36,444 bases of DNA, taken from assembly GCA_035634255.1 (NCBI GenBank), contig DASQDI010000158.1, forward strand, positions 1 through 36,444. Direction: 5' to 3'. The position numbers and the translations under genes are program-made. This document shows positions 8,098 to 18,125 of the stretch, piece by piece (positions within the stretch are counted from its first letter, which is position 1; each line of letters opens with the position of its first letter). The DNA is from DATLMR01 sp035634255 (GTDB lineage Bacteria; Acidobacteriota; Blastocatellia; UBA7656). A model generated the notes under the pieces. The model saw nothing but the letters and a program-made list of their open reading frames with translations, had not been told where the DNA came from and did not search any database.

Positions 8098-8798
8098 TTC
8101 TGTCCTCCTTTGTCGGAAGCCTGGCTTGGCGTGTTGCCGCTTTTATTCTCGGGTTTGACGTACAACGGCTTGTCCATCCAGAGGATGGATCGCACAATCC
8201 ACGCCGGCTTGGCTTGCCCGGGGCACATGGCCCACCACTGGCGGGGCTCGTTCCCATAGCGGACCATCCCTATGTGGTTCGTCTGGTCCTTGTCCAGCTC
8301 CTCGTTGCCGTCGTAGAAGCCCAGGGAGCGCCGCAGCAGCTCCACGTCGCGGGGCTTGCCGGTAAGGAACTGCCAGCCCGGTTTGATCCCGTGCATCTTC
8401 ACGTAGTGGTCGAGCTCCTTCGGAGAGTCCTTCTCCGGCCTGAGCGTGACCGAGTACATGAATATGTCGCGGCCGACCCGGTCCCCGAGGGTCTTCTGCA
8501 CGTTGATCAGGTTGGCCGTGATTCCGGGGCATATGCCCGTGCACTCCGCGTACATGAAGTTGATCACGACGATCCTGTCTTTGACCAGATCATCGTAAAA
8601 CCGGACCTTCTTGCCTTCGTGCGTCGTCAGCTCGACGTTCGGGAGAAGTTTCTCCTGGAGCTCCTGGCGCGGTGTTTTGACCGACACCCTGTGCAGGGGC
8701 TTATCAAGACCGGACGCCTCGACCTTCGGGACGAGGCTCCCGGCGAAGGGAGCCGCCCCCAACGTTACGAGCAACTTTCTTCTCGCATTGTCTGCCAT
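8094..8798 (-). CDS. SCO1/SenC-family copper-binding thioredoxin-fold protein
   Basis: A 234-residue exported protein. Residues 7-27 look like an export signal, beginning RRKLLVTLGAAPFAG, which has a twin-Arg character but is short. The SCO copper site is complete: CTGIC (Cys86, Cys90; C-x3-C) and His175 in a TNHIGMV context. SCO proteins hold Cu for insertion into copper oxidases or act as thiol-disulfide reductants. A good Shine-Dalgarno (AAAGGAGA) precedes the ATG. It lies 78 bases downstream of the multicopper oxidase gene and overlaps the propeller gene, so it probably loads or protects the copper sites of that oxidase rather than cytochrome c oxidase, no subunit of which is present here (inference). 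Confidence 0.92.
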   Translation of the reverse strand: MADNARRKLLVTLGAAPFAGSLVPKVEASGLDKPLHRVSVKTPRQELQEKLLPNVELTTHEGKKVRFYDDLVKDRIVVINFMYAECTGICPGITANLINVQKTLGDRVGRDIFMYSVTLRPEKDSPKELDHYVKMHGIKPGWQFLTGKPRDVELLRRSLGFYDGNEELDKDQTNHIGMVRYGNEPRQWWAMCPGQAKPAWIVRSILWMDKPLYVKPENKSGNTPSQASDKGGQK

Positions 8799-8876
8799 TG
8801 TTCTACATCTCCTTTCTCATCCGCCCGCGGCGCGACTGGCGCGCCCGATGTTGAGCCGCACAGACGGGGCGACGGG

Positions 8877-10673
8877 TCAAGGCTGGTCCTCGTCGTCCCC
8901 GTTCGCGTCTATGTCGAACCTCAACATCATCGCGTGGTCTTCGTGAATCGTGTTGTGGCAATGCATCGGGTAGCGCCCCACGAAGTCGCGGAATTGGAAG
9001 AAGAGCATGACTTCTTCCTGCTCGCCCAGCCTTATCACGTCCTTCCTGGCCCTCTCGACGAGCGGGACCGGGCCGCTCTCGCGCCACAGGACCTGGTGCT
9101 CCTCGAAGTGTATGTGAATCGGGTGGCTCCAGTTGCGGCCGTTGCGCAGGTGCCAGTGCTCCGCCGAGTTCTTCCTGACGCGGAAGCGCACGTCGTCGCA
9201 GTCGAACAGCTCGGAGTTGATGACCCACTGGCCGCTGCTCCTGTTGAAGTCGAACCTCCGCTCGATGCGCGGCGCCCTCCTGGTCGGCACGTCGTAGAAG
9301 TGGGGGTTGGTCGCGGGGTCGACGCTGCCGTCGGTCGGCGTGTCGTCCTGAATGCGGAACTCGAGCATGAGGTTGCCCTGGCCCGCCCCGAGGATGGTGT
9401 TGGTCGGCCCGGCCCCGTTCGTCTGCAACTGGCGGTTCTCGATGTAAATCCTCTGGCCCGGCTGGAACTGCCTGAAGTCGATGATCACGTCGTACCGCTC
9501 GGCCACGGAGATGAAGGTGTTGGTCACCTGCACGGGGTTGGGCAGGAGGTTCCCGTCGTTGGCGATCACCCAGAACGGGATCTGCTGGCTCTTGTTGTTC
9601 ATGTTGGTCAGGAAGAACCTGTAGAAGCGCGAGGGCCCGCCGTTGAGCCAGCGGAAGCGGTAGCGGCGGCGCTTGACGTTGAAGTACGGCTGAATCTTGC
9701 CGTTCACGAGGAACCTGTCGCCGAGTATGCCGTCGCGGTTCGCCAGGTCGAAGACCAGCCTCTCGTCGCTGTTGAAGTTCTTGTCGTTGAACATCATCGG
9801 CACGTCGAATTCCGGGAAGGAGGGCAGGCGGAAGCCCGTGTTCTCGTTGCCGGTGTCCAGGTGGTTGAAGAGGTAGTAGAAGCCCGCCAGCCCTTTGTAG
9901 ACGTTCTGCGCGGTGAAGTCCGCGCGGTGGTCGTGGTACCAGAGCGTGCTCATGGACTCGCGGATGTCGCCGCCGGTCGGGATGTGAGTCGAATCGAAGC
10001 CGGCCAGGACGTTCGGGTAGTGCTGGTCGTAGAACTTGCCCTGCCCGTAGAAGTCGCAGGGGAAGCCGTCCGACTCCGACGGGGTGTGGCCGTTATGGAG
10101 GTGCGTGGAGACTTCCGGTATCCCGAACCCTCCGTTGTCGTTCGGGAGGTCGTTGAAATTTCTCACGAGTATGGCTTCGTTATAGTTAGCCACGTAGGTC
10201 TGACCGGGTACGGTGCCGTTGAAGGTCCAGAGCCTCTGATCCGGGTAATCCGGGTGCACGCTGAGGAGCGCTTCGTGCTGGTGCACCTCGTAGAATTTAA
10301 CGGGAGGCTTGGTGAGGAAAGCCTGATGGGGCCGGGTGCGCCCTTCGCCCGCGGCGGTGTTCGGGGCCTGCTGGGGCAGGGGCCCGGTCAGGGCGGCGGC
10401 GTCGGCCACCGGCTGCGCGATTGGGGGGATGAACAACGGCTGAATGAACGGAGCGGCGGGCGGGCTCGCCATCCACCCGGTCGGCTCGCCCGCGCTGTTG
10501 AGAGCCCAGGCGCTCAGGCCGCGTTTCGGGATGAGAAAGCCCGCGCCCGTCAGAAGCCCGGCTTTGATCATGTCGCGCCTGCTCAGGCGCGCGGCGATTA
10601 TCTCGCGCCTGTTCTTCGCGGCGTTCTCCATTTCTCTCTCTCGTGATCTATTTCTCTTCGAGATGTTCGACAT
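8877..10673 (-). CDS. Tat-exported multicopper oxidase (laccase/CotA-like)
   Basis: A 598-residue periplasmic oxidase that couples one-electron oxidation of a substrate to reduction of oxygen to water. The Tat signal SRRDMIKAGLLTGAGFLI is at residues 31-48 after an unusually long, charged N-region. All four copper-binding motifs are seen: HLHNGH (191-196), WYHDHR (245-250), HPIHIH (517-522) and HCHNTIHEDHAM (571-582), with Met582 as the probable axial ligand of the type 1 copper. The substrate (phenols, bilirubin, metals) cannot be told from sequence. The ATG at 10673 is chosen because AAGGAGG lies 6 bases upstream; a reading 12 codons longer lacks this. It is the first gene of an operon with the SCO-type and propeller genes. 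Confidence 0.93.
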   Translation of the reverse strand: MSNISKRNRSREREMENAAKNRREIIAARLSRRDMIKAGLLTGAGFLIPKRGLSAWALNSAGEPTGWMASPPAAPFIQPLFIPPIAQPVADAAALTGPLPQQAPNTAAGEGRTRPHQAFLTKPPVKFYEVHQHEALLSVHPDYPDQRLWTFNGTVPGQTYVANYNEAILVRNFNDLPNDNGGFGIPEVSTHLHNGHTPSESDGFPCDFYGQGKFYDQHYPNVLAGFDSTHIPTGGDIRESMSTLWYHDHRADFTAQNVYKGLAGFYYLFNHLDTGNENTGFRLPSFPEFDVPMMFNDKNFNSDERLVFDLANRDGILGDRFLVNGKIQPYFNVKRRRYRFRWLNGGPSRFYRFFLTNMNNKSQQIPFWVIANDGNLLPNPVQVTNTFISVAERYDVIIDFRQFQPGQRIYIENRQLQTNGAGPTNTILGAGQGNLMLEFRIQDDTPTDGSVDPATNPHFYDVPTRRAPRIERRFDFNRSSGQWVINSELFDCDDVRFRVRKNSAEHWHLRNGRNWSHPIHIHFEEHQVLWRESGPVPLVERARKDVIRLGEQEEVMLFFQFRDFVGRYPMHCHNTIHEDHAMMLRFDIDANGDDEDQP

Positions 10674-11402
10674 TGGATTCCTCCTTAAATGGTCACCTCT
10701 ACAAATCAATTGCCTTCGGGCGGAGCCTTGGCCGAAGCCATCACTCCGCCAGGATCGACTCTTGTTCTTATTGTGATTTCGGGTTTAAAGCGGACTTCGT
10801 CCCTGCCGGGAGCGGTCTATGCAGGATCCCGGTCGGTCTTTAAACTGAAAGCTTCATCCTTATCGGGAACCGGCGATGCGGGCTACCGAGAGGGTTACGA
10901 TTGACAACTACGCGCCTGGCTTCGAAACGGTGAGTAGCCAGGGCCATGGCTATTCGGGCCGGAAGTCTTGCACACTGAATCCACTGTTGGAATTATTTAT
11001 AGGCTAAGTAATAATGCCCGTTAAAACTACAACCTTAAGACACCCTTTGATCGATGAGGCGGCTCAATGTAATTCTTTTCACGACTTTTGTCAAGGGGGT
11101 ACGCCTGCGAATTCGATCAAAGAAAATATTCGCAACTTTTATTGGTAATCTCGGGGCGGCGAAACATTTGGTCACGCACTTCGCCCGACCCATACCCGGT
11201 CACGCTAAAGCGGCGCGCGTTCGACATGACTACAAAACCCGCGTCAAAGCCCCCCGCACGCCAACAGGCGGGTCACCCGCGACCTGGGATCGCGGCCCGT
11301 TGCTAGATCAACTCCACTAGATTAAAGTAGAAGGTTCCATGCGTTCGGCCCCGGCCGAATCGCGGGTCGTCCGAACGTCAGCAGAAGGTGCAGGAGATAC
11401 TC
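10674..11402. other. Long divergent intergenic region
   Basis: These 729 bases separate the minus-strand multicopper oxidase operon from plus-strand ettA. I find no convincing gene: the two short plus-strand readings around 11054-11320 are rich in Arg and Pro, overlap each other and have no ribosome-binding site. G+C drops around 10980-11150. No tRNA-like structure was found. A possible promoter for ettA is listed separately; I could not place one for the oxidase operon. Confidence 0.6.
11300..11328 (+). promoter_or_regulatory. Possible promoter of ettA
   Basis: TTGCTA (11300-11305) and TAAAGT (11323-11328) are separated by 17 bases, each matching four of six consensus positions. Transcription would start near 11335, about 68 bases upstream of the ettA ATG. 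An alternative with similar scores lies far upstream at 10987-11015 (TTGGAA, then AATAAT after 17 bases). Neither is certain. Confidence 0.3.
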
Positions 11403-13094
<1,692 letters not shown>

Positions 13095-13111
13095 GGCGGG
13101 CACGGACGGAG

Positions 13112-13915
13112 ATGAAGATAGACTCCCTCAAAATGACATCGTGCATGGCTTCAAACGCCGACCCCGCGTGCGGGGCGATAGCCGCCTACCTGGAGGGGCG
13201 TCTGGGCCTGCCCGTCGAGTTCATCAACGGCATACCCTGGCAGGAGCGCGAGCGGCTCTTCGACGAAGGGGAGATTCAACTCTGCTGGATATGCGGGCTG
13301 CCCTACGTGTGGAAGGCCGACCGGGGCCTCCCCCGCATAGAGTTGCTCGCGGCCCCGGTGATGGCGGGCGCGCGCTACGGGGACCGGTCGGTCTATTTTT
13401 CAGACGTGGTGGTGCGCCGGGGGAGCCTCTTCAAAAGATTCGAGGACCTGCGCGGCGCTTCGTGGGCGTACAACGAGCCGCGCTCGCATTCGGGGAATTA
13501 CGTCGTGCGCCACCGCCTCGCGGAAATCTCTCGCGGCGGCCGCTTCTTCGGCAGGGTGGTCGAATCGGGCGCGCATCAGGCGTCGCTCGATATGATACTC
13601 GCGGGCGAGGTCGACGCCTCCGCCATCGACAGCACGGTGCTCGAAACCGAGTTGCAGGCGCGGCCCGAGATTTCCGAGCGGATCACGATCATAGAGACGC
13701 TCGGCCCGAGCCCCATGCCTCCTTGGGTCTGCCTGAAAAGCCTTCCGCGGGAGTTGCGCGACTCGCTGCGGCTGGCGCTCCTCGGCATGCGCGACGACGA
13801 GCGGGGGCGCTCCATCCTCCTCGCCGGGCGGATGTCGCACTTCGCGCGAGTCGAGGACAAAGACTACGACCCGATCCGCCGCATGGCCCTGCGAGCGGAG
13901 CGGGTGGCCCTTTAG
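13112..13915 (+). CDS. PhnD-like substrate-binding protein without signal peptide
   Basis: A 267-residue protein of the phosphate/phosphite/phosphonate (PhnD-type) binding fold. Evidence is the pattern of the N-terminal strand and helix, the region around residues 50-75 (EIQLCWICGLPYV) that resembles the PhnD-family second-strand segment, the SHSGNYVVRHRLAE segment near 130, and GEVDASAIDSTVLE near 170, the usual hinge and ligand loop. No signal peptide or lipobox is seen and no permease or ATPase gene is nearby, so it may work in the cytoplasm as a ligand sensor or as a thiamine- or phosphonate-related enzyme. The ligand is unknown. It starts 17 bases after ettA, probably in the same transcript. 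The ATG has only a very close GGAG, so translation may depend on coupling with ettA. Confidence 0.75.
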   Translation: MKIDSLKMTSCMASNADPACGAIAAYLEGRLGLPVEFINGIPWQERERLFDEGEIQLCWICGLPYVWKADRGLPRIELLAAPVMAGARYGDRSVYFSDVVVRRGSLFKRFEDLRGASWAYNEPRSHSGNYVVRHRLAEISRGGRFFGRVVESGAHQASLDMILAGEVDASAIDSTVLETELQARPEISERITIIETLGPSPMPPWVCLKSLPRELRDSLRLALLGMRDDERGRSILLAGRMSHFARVEDKDYDPIRRMALRAERVAL

Positions 13916-13947
13916 GGTTATCGAGTAAGATTACCGGGACGCGAACC

Positions 13948-14643
13948 ATGACCCCCACTGCCATCACCAGAGTCAAGGTCTGCTGTATCAGCAGCGTTGA
14001 AGAAGCGCGCGCGGCGATCCGACACGGGGCCAGCGCGCTCGGGCTAGTCTCCGAGATGCCGAGCGGGCCGGGCGTGATCCCGGAGGATATGATCTCCGAG
14101 ATCGCGCGGCTCACCCCCCCGGCCGTCTCCACCTTCCTTCTGACCAGCAGGCAGGACGCCCGCGACATAATCGAGCAGCACCGTCGCTGCCGGACCAGCA
14201 CGATTCAGATATGCGACCGCCTTGAGCGCGGGGATTACGGAGGGCTGCGCGCGGCCCTGCCCGGCGTCAAGCTAGTTCAGGTGATCCACGTTTCGGGGGA
14301 GGAGTCCGTGGATGAGGCTCTGGCGGCCGCTTCCAGGGTCGATGCGATTCTGCTAGACTCCGGCAATCCGGTCCTCAAGGTCAAAGAGCTCGGGGGCACG
14401 GGCCGCACCCACGACTGGGCCCTCAGCAGGAGGATTCGCGAACGGGCGAGCGTACCCGTCTTTCTCGCGGGCGGGCTGAACCCCGGCAACGTCGCCGAGG
14501 CGATCCGGCAGGTCGGCCCGTTCGGAGTCGACCTGTGCAGCGGGGTCCGCACGGGCGGGCGTCTGGACGAAGTGAAACTCTCCAGCTTCTTCCGACAGGT
14601 CGAGACATGCAGGCACGAAGTCGATGACACGCACAGGAGATGA
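13948..14643 (+). CDS. TrpF-like (phosphoribosylanthranilate isomerase-like) barrel protein
   Basis: A 231-residue (beta-alpha)8 barrel. TrpF landmarks are the catalytic Cys12 and Asp137 (ILLDS), the GGTGRTHDW loop (149-157) and the C-terminal phosphate-binding LAGGLNPGN (173-181) plus DLCSGVR (195-201). TrpF isomerises phosphoribosylanthranilate in tryptophan synthesis. Two differences stand out: the usual KxCG near the N terminus is KVCC, and the FYxxSPR loop is replaced by SEMPSGPGVIP (35-45). No other trp gene is near, so this may be a paralogue with a changed substrate; the exact reaction is uncertain. It lies 32 bases after the PhnD-like gene and 3 bases before the deacetylase gene, in one operon. 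Confidence 0.75.
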   Translation: MTPTAITRVKVCCISSVEEARAAIRHGASALGLVSEMPSGPGVIPEDMISEIARLTPPAVSTFLLTSRQDARDIIEQHRRCRTSTIQICDRLERGDYGGLRAALPGVKLVQVIHVSGEESVDEALAAASRVDAILLDSGNPVLKVKELGGTGRTHDWALSRRIRERASVPVFLAGGLNPGNVAEAIRQVGPFGVDLCSGVRTGGRLDEVKLSSFFRQVETCRHEVDDTHRR

Positions 14644-14646
14644 AGG

Positions 14647-15651
14647 ATGAGAAAGCAAGCCGCTCTGCTGCTGGCGCTGGTTCTATTTATGCCGGCCCTG
14701 CTGTCCGCGCAAACCGTTCGTCAGGATTCGCCGCCCGCCCCGGGCAACCGCGCGGCGTCCCCGACCCTGGCCGAGAGGCTGGGGTTCAAGGCGACCGATA
14801 TAATCCTGATCGTCAACGGGGACGACGTCGGCATGAGCCACGCGGCGAATGCCGCGACCATCGACGCGATGGAGAACGGGCTGATGACCAGCGGGACGAT
14901 CATGGTCCCCTGCCCCTGGTTCGCGGAGATAGCCGCCTACGCGAAGGCGCACCCCGATCTCGATTTCGGGCTGCACCTGACGCACACGAGCGAGTGGAAG
15001 GGGTATAAGTGGGGCCCGGTCGCGAGCAAGAGCGAGGTGCCGGGGCTGGTCGACCCGCAGGGCTACCTCTGGCCCGATATACTGAGCGTCTATAAAAACT
15101 CCACGCCCGAACAGGCGGAGATCGAAGCGCGGGCGCAGATCAAAAAGGCTCTCGCGGCGGGCATAGACGTGACCCACATCGATTCGCACATGGGCGCTCT
15201 GCAATACAACCTCCAGTACCATGAAGTCTACAGAAGGCTCGCGAAGGAGTTCGACCTCCCTCTTCGGATGGGCTCGCAGGAGCTTCTGGCGGCGCAGGGC
15301 GGGGGCCACTTGCGCGCGCAGCTCGACGCGGACGGGGTGATCTACCCCGACTACCTGATCCACGGCATGCGCAAAAAGGGCGAGCCAGTCGCGGACTACT
15401 GGAAGCGGATGCTTAACGGCCTGAAGCCGGGCGTGACCGAGCTTTACATCCACGCGGCGCTGGCCGGGGAAGAGATGAAGCACATAACCAACTCCTGGCA
15501 GGAGCGCGCGGACGAGCACCACCTCTTCACGAAAGACGAGGAGGTCCGCAGGATTCTCGAAGCCAAAGGGGTCAAGCGCATCGGCTATCGCGCGCTCCGG
15601 GACTTGCAGCGCAAGTCCCGCTCGGGGGCGCAGAAGTCGGGCTCGAAGTAG
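14647..15651 (+). CDS. Secreted ChbG/YdjC-family carbohydrate deacetylase
   Basis: A 334-residue exported enzyme; residues 1-21 are a clear signal peptide ending at LLSAQ. The YdjC/ChbG/HpnK family removes acetyl or similar groups from amino sugars such as chito-oligosaccharides. Metal-binding residues are visible: NGDDVGMS (Asp59, Asp60), GLHLT (His110) and HIDSHMG (His177, His181). ChbG itself is cytosolic, so a secreted member probably acts on extracellular or cell-wall oligosaccharides (inference). AGGAG and AAGG just upstream of the ATG fit a ribosome-binding site. It follows the TrpF-like stop by three bases. Confidence 0.88.
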   Translation: MRKQAALLLALVLFMPALLSAQTVRQDSPPAPGNRAASPTLAERLGFKATDIILIVNGDDVGMSHAANAATIDAMENGLMTSGTIMVPCPWFAEIAAYAKAHPDLDFGLHLTHTSEWKGYKWGPVASKSEVPGLVDPQGYLWPDILSVYKNSTPEQAEIEARAQIKKALAAGIDVTHIDSHMGALQYNLQYHEVYRRLAKEFDLPLRMGSQELLAAQGGGHLRAQLDADGVIYPDYLIHGMRKKGEPVADYWKRMLNGLKPGVTELYIHAALAGEEMKHITNSWQERADEHHLFTKDEEVRRILEAKGVKRIGYRALRDLQRKSRSGAQKSGSK

Positions 15652-15667
15652 GGCCGGCGGAACGATC

Positions 15668-16063
15668 ATGGACGACAAGACGAAGAAGGCGGCCGAGGCA
15701 ATCGGCGTCCCTAAAATCAGGCGGCACATCTTCCTCTGCTGCGACCAGACCAAGCCGAAGTGCTCGGATAAAGAGGCGAGCCTCGCGTCCTGGGAGTACC
15801 TGAAGAGTCGGCTCAGGGAGCTCGGCCTCACCGGGGACGGGGGCGTCTACCGCACCAAGGCGAACTGCCTTCAGGTCTGCAACCAGGGCCCGATAGCCGT
15901 GGTCTACCCCGAAGGCGCGTGGTATCACTCCTGCACCCCGCAGGTGATCGACCGCATCATCCGCGAGCACCTGGTCGGAGGTCGGCTGGTCGCGGACTAC
16001 CTGATACTCACGCACCCTCTGGGGCCGGGGGCCGGGGGTCGGGGGTCAGGGGAGGGCGAATAG
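15668..16063 (+). CDS. Thioredoxin-like [2Fe-2S] ferredoxin
   Basis: A 131-residue protein of the thioredoxin-fold [2Fe-2S] ferredoxin family (Shethna-type). Cysteines Cys24/Cys25, Cys32, Cys67 and Cys71 give the four cluster ligands, the last two in the NCLQVCNQGP motif. It carries electrons in the cytoplasm; its partner is unknown. The family domain ends near residue 112; the last ~15 residues (GPGAGGRGSGEGE) are encoded by a G-rich 7-bp tandem repeat and look like an accidental extension. The ATG is 17 bases after the deacetylase stop and has only a weak ribosome-binding site. Confidence 0.88.
   Translation: MDDKTKKAAEAIGVPKIRRHIFLCCDQTKPKCSDKEASLASWEYLKSRLRELGLTGDGGVYRTKANCLQVCNQGPIAVVYPEGAWYHSCTPQVIDRIIREHLVGGRLVADYLILTHPLGPGAGGRGSGEGE
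16021..16055 (+). repeat. G-rich heptamer tandem repeat (quadruplex-prone)
   Basis: Five 7-bp units (GGGGCCG twice, GGGGTCG, GGGGTCA, GGGGAGG) lie within the last codons of the ferredoxin gene. The G-runs of four or five separated by two or three bases form a classic G-quadruplex motif on the coding strand. Related repeats occur at 26997-27031 and 33126-33165. Confidence 0.85.
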
Positions 16064-16115
16064 GAGCGCTGACGGATTACGCGCGAGTCGAAGAATTATC
16101 AGGAAAGGATTTCTC

Positions 16116-17999
16116 ATGACGGACAGCAGACGATACTTTAACCCGACCCGATTCTTGCCCCTGCTGATGCTCCTGCTCGCGGCGGGCCCGGCCTCCGCGC
16201 AGGAGGCGATGGATGTCAAAGCGCTCTACACGAAATCGGAGCACACGATCCAGATGCGGGATGGGGCTAAGTTATTCACGTCGGTCTATTCGCCCAGGGA
16301 CACTTCGCAGAAGTACCCGATCCTCCTGAACCGGACTCCCTACGGCGTCTCGCCCTACGGCGCGGAGTACAAAGAGAGCATCGGGCCTTCGCCGATGATC
16401 GCGAAGGAGGGCTACATCATCGTGTACCAGGACGTTCGAGGGAGGTACATGTCGGAGGGCGAGTTCACGATGATGACGCCGTTCAAGCCCGACAAGAAAG
16501 GCCCGAAAGACGTTGACGAGAGCAGCGACACCTACGACACCATCGAGTGGCTTCTGAAGAACGCCCCGAATAACAACGGGCGCGTGGGGCTGTGGGGCAT
16601 CTCTTACCCCGGCTTCTACACCGCCGCGGGCATAATGGAGGCGCACCCGGCGCTGAAGGCGGCCTCCCCGCAGGCGCCGATGGCCGACACTTTTATCGGA
16701 GACGATTTCCACCACCACGGCGCGTTCTTCCTGCCGCACGCCTTCAACTTCCTCTCGTCGTTCGGCCGCCCGAGACCTAAGCCGACCACCGAGCGGCCGC
16801 CCACAATCGAATACGGCACGCCCGACGGCTACAGGTTCTACCTTGAGATGGGGCCGCTCCCGAACGCGAACAGGAAGTACTTCAACAACGAGATCCGGAT
16901 CTGGAACGAGTACATGAAGCACGGCACGTACGACGAATACTGGAAGGCGCAGAACGTGCCGCAACACCTGAAGAACATCACCCCGGCCGTGCTGGTCGTC
17001 GGCGGGTGGTTCGACTCCGAAGACCTCTATGGCCCGCTCGTGATCTACAAGACGATAGAGAAGCAGAACCCCTCCGCGCGCAACACGCTCGTTATGGGGC
17101 CGTGGTTTCATGGCGGGTGGGCGCGCTCCGACGGGGACGCCCTCGGGAACATCCGGTTCGGCTCCAAGACCAGCATCTATTACCAGGAGCAGATCGAGCT
17201 CCCCTTCTTCAATTATTATTTGAAGGATAAGGGCGAGCTGCGGCTGCCGGAGGCGATGGTCTTCAACACGGGGGCGAACCGCTGGCGGCCGTTCGAGCAG
17301 TGGCCCCCGGCGAACGTCGAAGATAAGAACCTCTACCTGCACCCGGACGGCGGGCTCTCGTTCACACCGCCCGCGAAGAATGCGGGCGGCGACTTCGACG
17401 AGTACGTGAGCGACCCTAAAAAGCCGGTCCCCTTCACCTCCGAGATCAGGACCACGATGGGCCGCGAGTTCATGGTCGAAGACCAGCGCTTCGCCTGGAC
17501 CCGCCCCGACGTGCTCTCTTACGAGACCGAGCCTCTAGCGGAAGACGTGACCATCGCGGGGCCCATCATCGCCAGCCTCTTCGTATCGACCACGGGCACG
17601 GACTCCGACTTCATAGTCAAGCTGATAGATGTCTACCCGCCCGACGCGCCCGACAACGACCCCAACCCGGCCAACGTCCGCATGGGCGACTTTCAGATGA
17701 TGGTCAGGGGCGAGGTGATGCGCGCGAAGTTCAGAAACAGCTACGAGAAGCCCGAGCCGATGAAGCCCGGCGCGGTGACCAGACTGGAATTCGAGCTGCG
17801 GGACGCGCATCACACTTTCAAAAGAGGCCACAAGATCATGGTGCAGATCCAGAGCACGTGGTTCCCGCTCGTGGATCGCAACCCGCAGAAGTTCGTCGAC
17901 ATCTACAACGCCTCGGAGGGCGATTTCCAGAAGGCTACGCAGAGGGTCTACCGCGCGGGCCAATTCAGCTCTCACCTGAAATTGAAAGTGACGAAGTAG
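16116..17999 (+). CDS. Secreted CocE/NonD (S15-type) hydrolase
   Basis: A 627-residue exported serine hydrolase, signal peptide about residues 1-29 (ending ASAQE). The alpha/beta-hydrolase part carries the nucleophile in WGISYPG (Ser163), an Asp in GGWFDSEDLYGP (Asp300 or Asp303) and His332 in GPWFHGG. The C-terminal half is the jelly-roll domain of X-Pro dipeptidyl-peptidase, CocE and alpha-amino-acid ester hydrolases. It should cleave esters or amides, perhaps peptide or beta-lactam-like substrates; the actual substrate is unknown. AGGAAAGGA upstream of the ATG is a good ribosome-binding site. It begins a run of three peptidase-type genes (CocE, M1, S9). Confidence 0.9.
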   Translation: MTDSRRYFNPTRFLPLLMLLLAAGPASAQEAMDVKALYTKSEHTIQMRDGAKLFTSVYSPRDTSQKYPILLNRTPYGVSPYGAEYKESIGPSPMIAKEGYIIVYQDVRGRYMSEGEFTMMTPFKPDKKGPKDVDESSDTYDTIEWLLKNAPNNNGRVGLWGISYPGFYTAAGIMEAHPALKAASPQAPMADTFIGDDFHHHGAFFLPHAFNFLSSFGRPRPKPTTERPPTIEYGTPDGYRFYLEMGPLPNANRKYFNNEIRIWNEYMKHGTYDEYWKAQNVPQHLKNITPAVLVVGGWFDSEDLYGPLVIYKTIEKQNPSARNTLVMGPWFHGGWARSDGDALGNIRFGSKTSIYYQEQIELPFFNYYLKDKGELRLPEAMVFNTGANRWRPFEQWPPANVEDKNLYLHPDGGLSFTPPAKNAGGDFDEYVSDPKKPVPFTSEIRTTMGREFMVEDQRFAWTRPDVLSYETEPLAEDVTIAGPIIASLFVSTTGTDSDFIVKLIDVYPPDAPDNDPNPANVRMGDFQMMVRGEVMRAKFRNSYEKPEPMKPGAVTRLEFELRDAHHTFKRGHKIMVQIQSTWFPLVDRNPQKFVDIYNASEGDFQKATQRVYRAGQFSSHLKLKVTK

Positions 18000-18125
18000 A
18001 CTTTGCGATGGACCGGCCCCCGCTTTACAGATAAAGTTACTGCGTCGACTGGCAGAGCCGTCCAATCTCTGCAAAAGCGCCGCCGCCGGCGCGTTCATTG
18101 GTTATCATGAGGGCGTGGAGGAAGT

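Noticed and set aside
8064..10646. Long plus-strand reading of about 860 codons opposite the multicopper oxidase and SCO genes
   Set aside because: It runs antisense to genes with intact copper motifs, has no ribosome-binding site and no recognisable domain.
11054..11320. Two short overlapping plus-strand readings in the divergent spacer
   Set aside because: No ribosome-binding site, no homology that I recognise, and composition typical of random sequence.
10674..11402. tRNA or other stable RNA gene in the long divergent spacer
   Set aside because: I found no T-loop GTTCRA box with matching acceptor stem and no other recognisable RNA motif.
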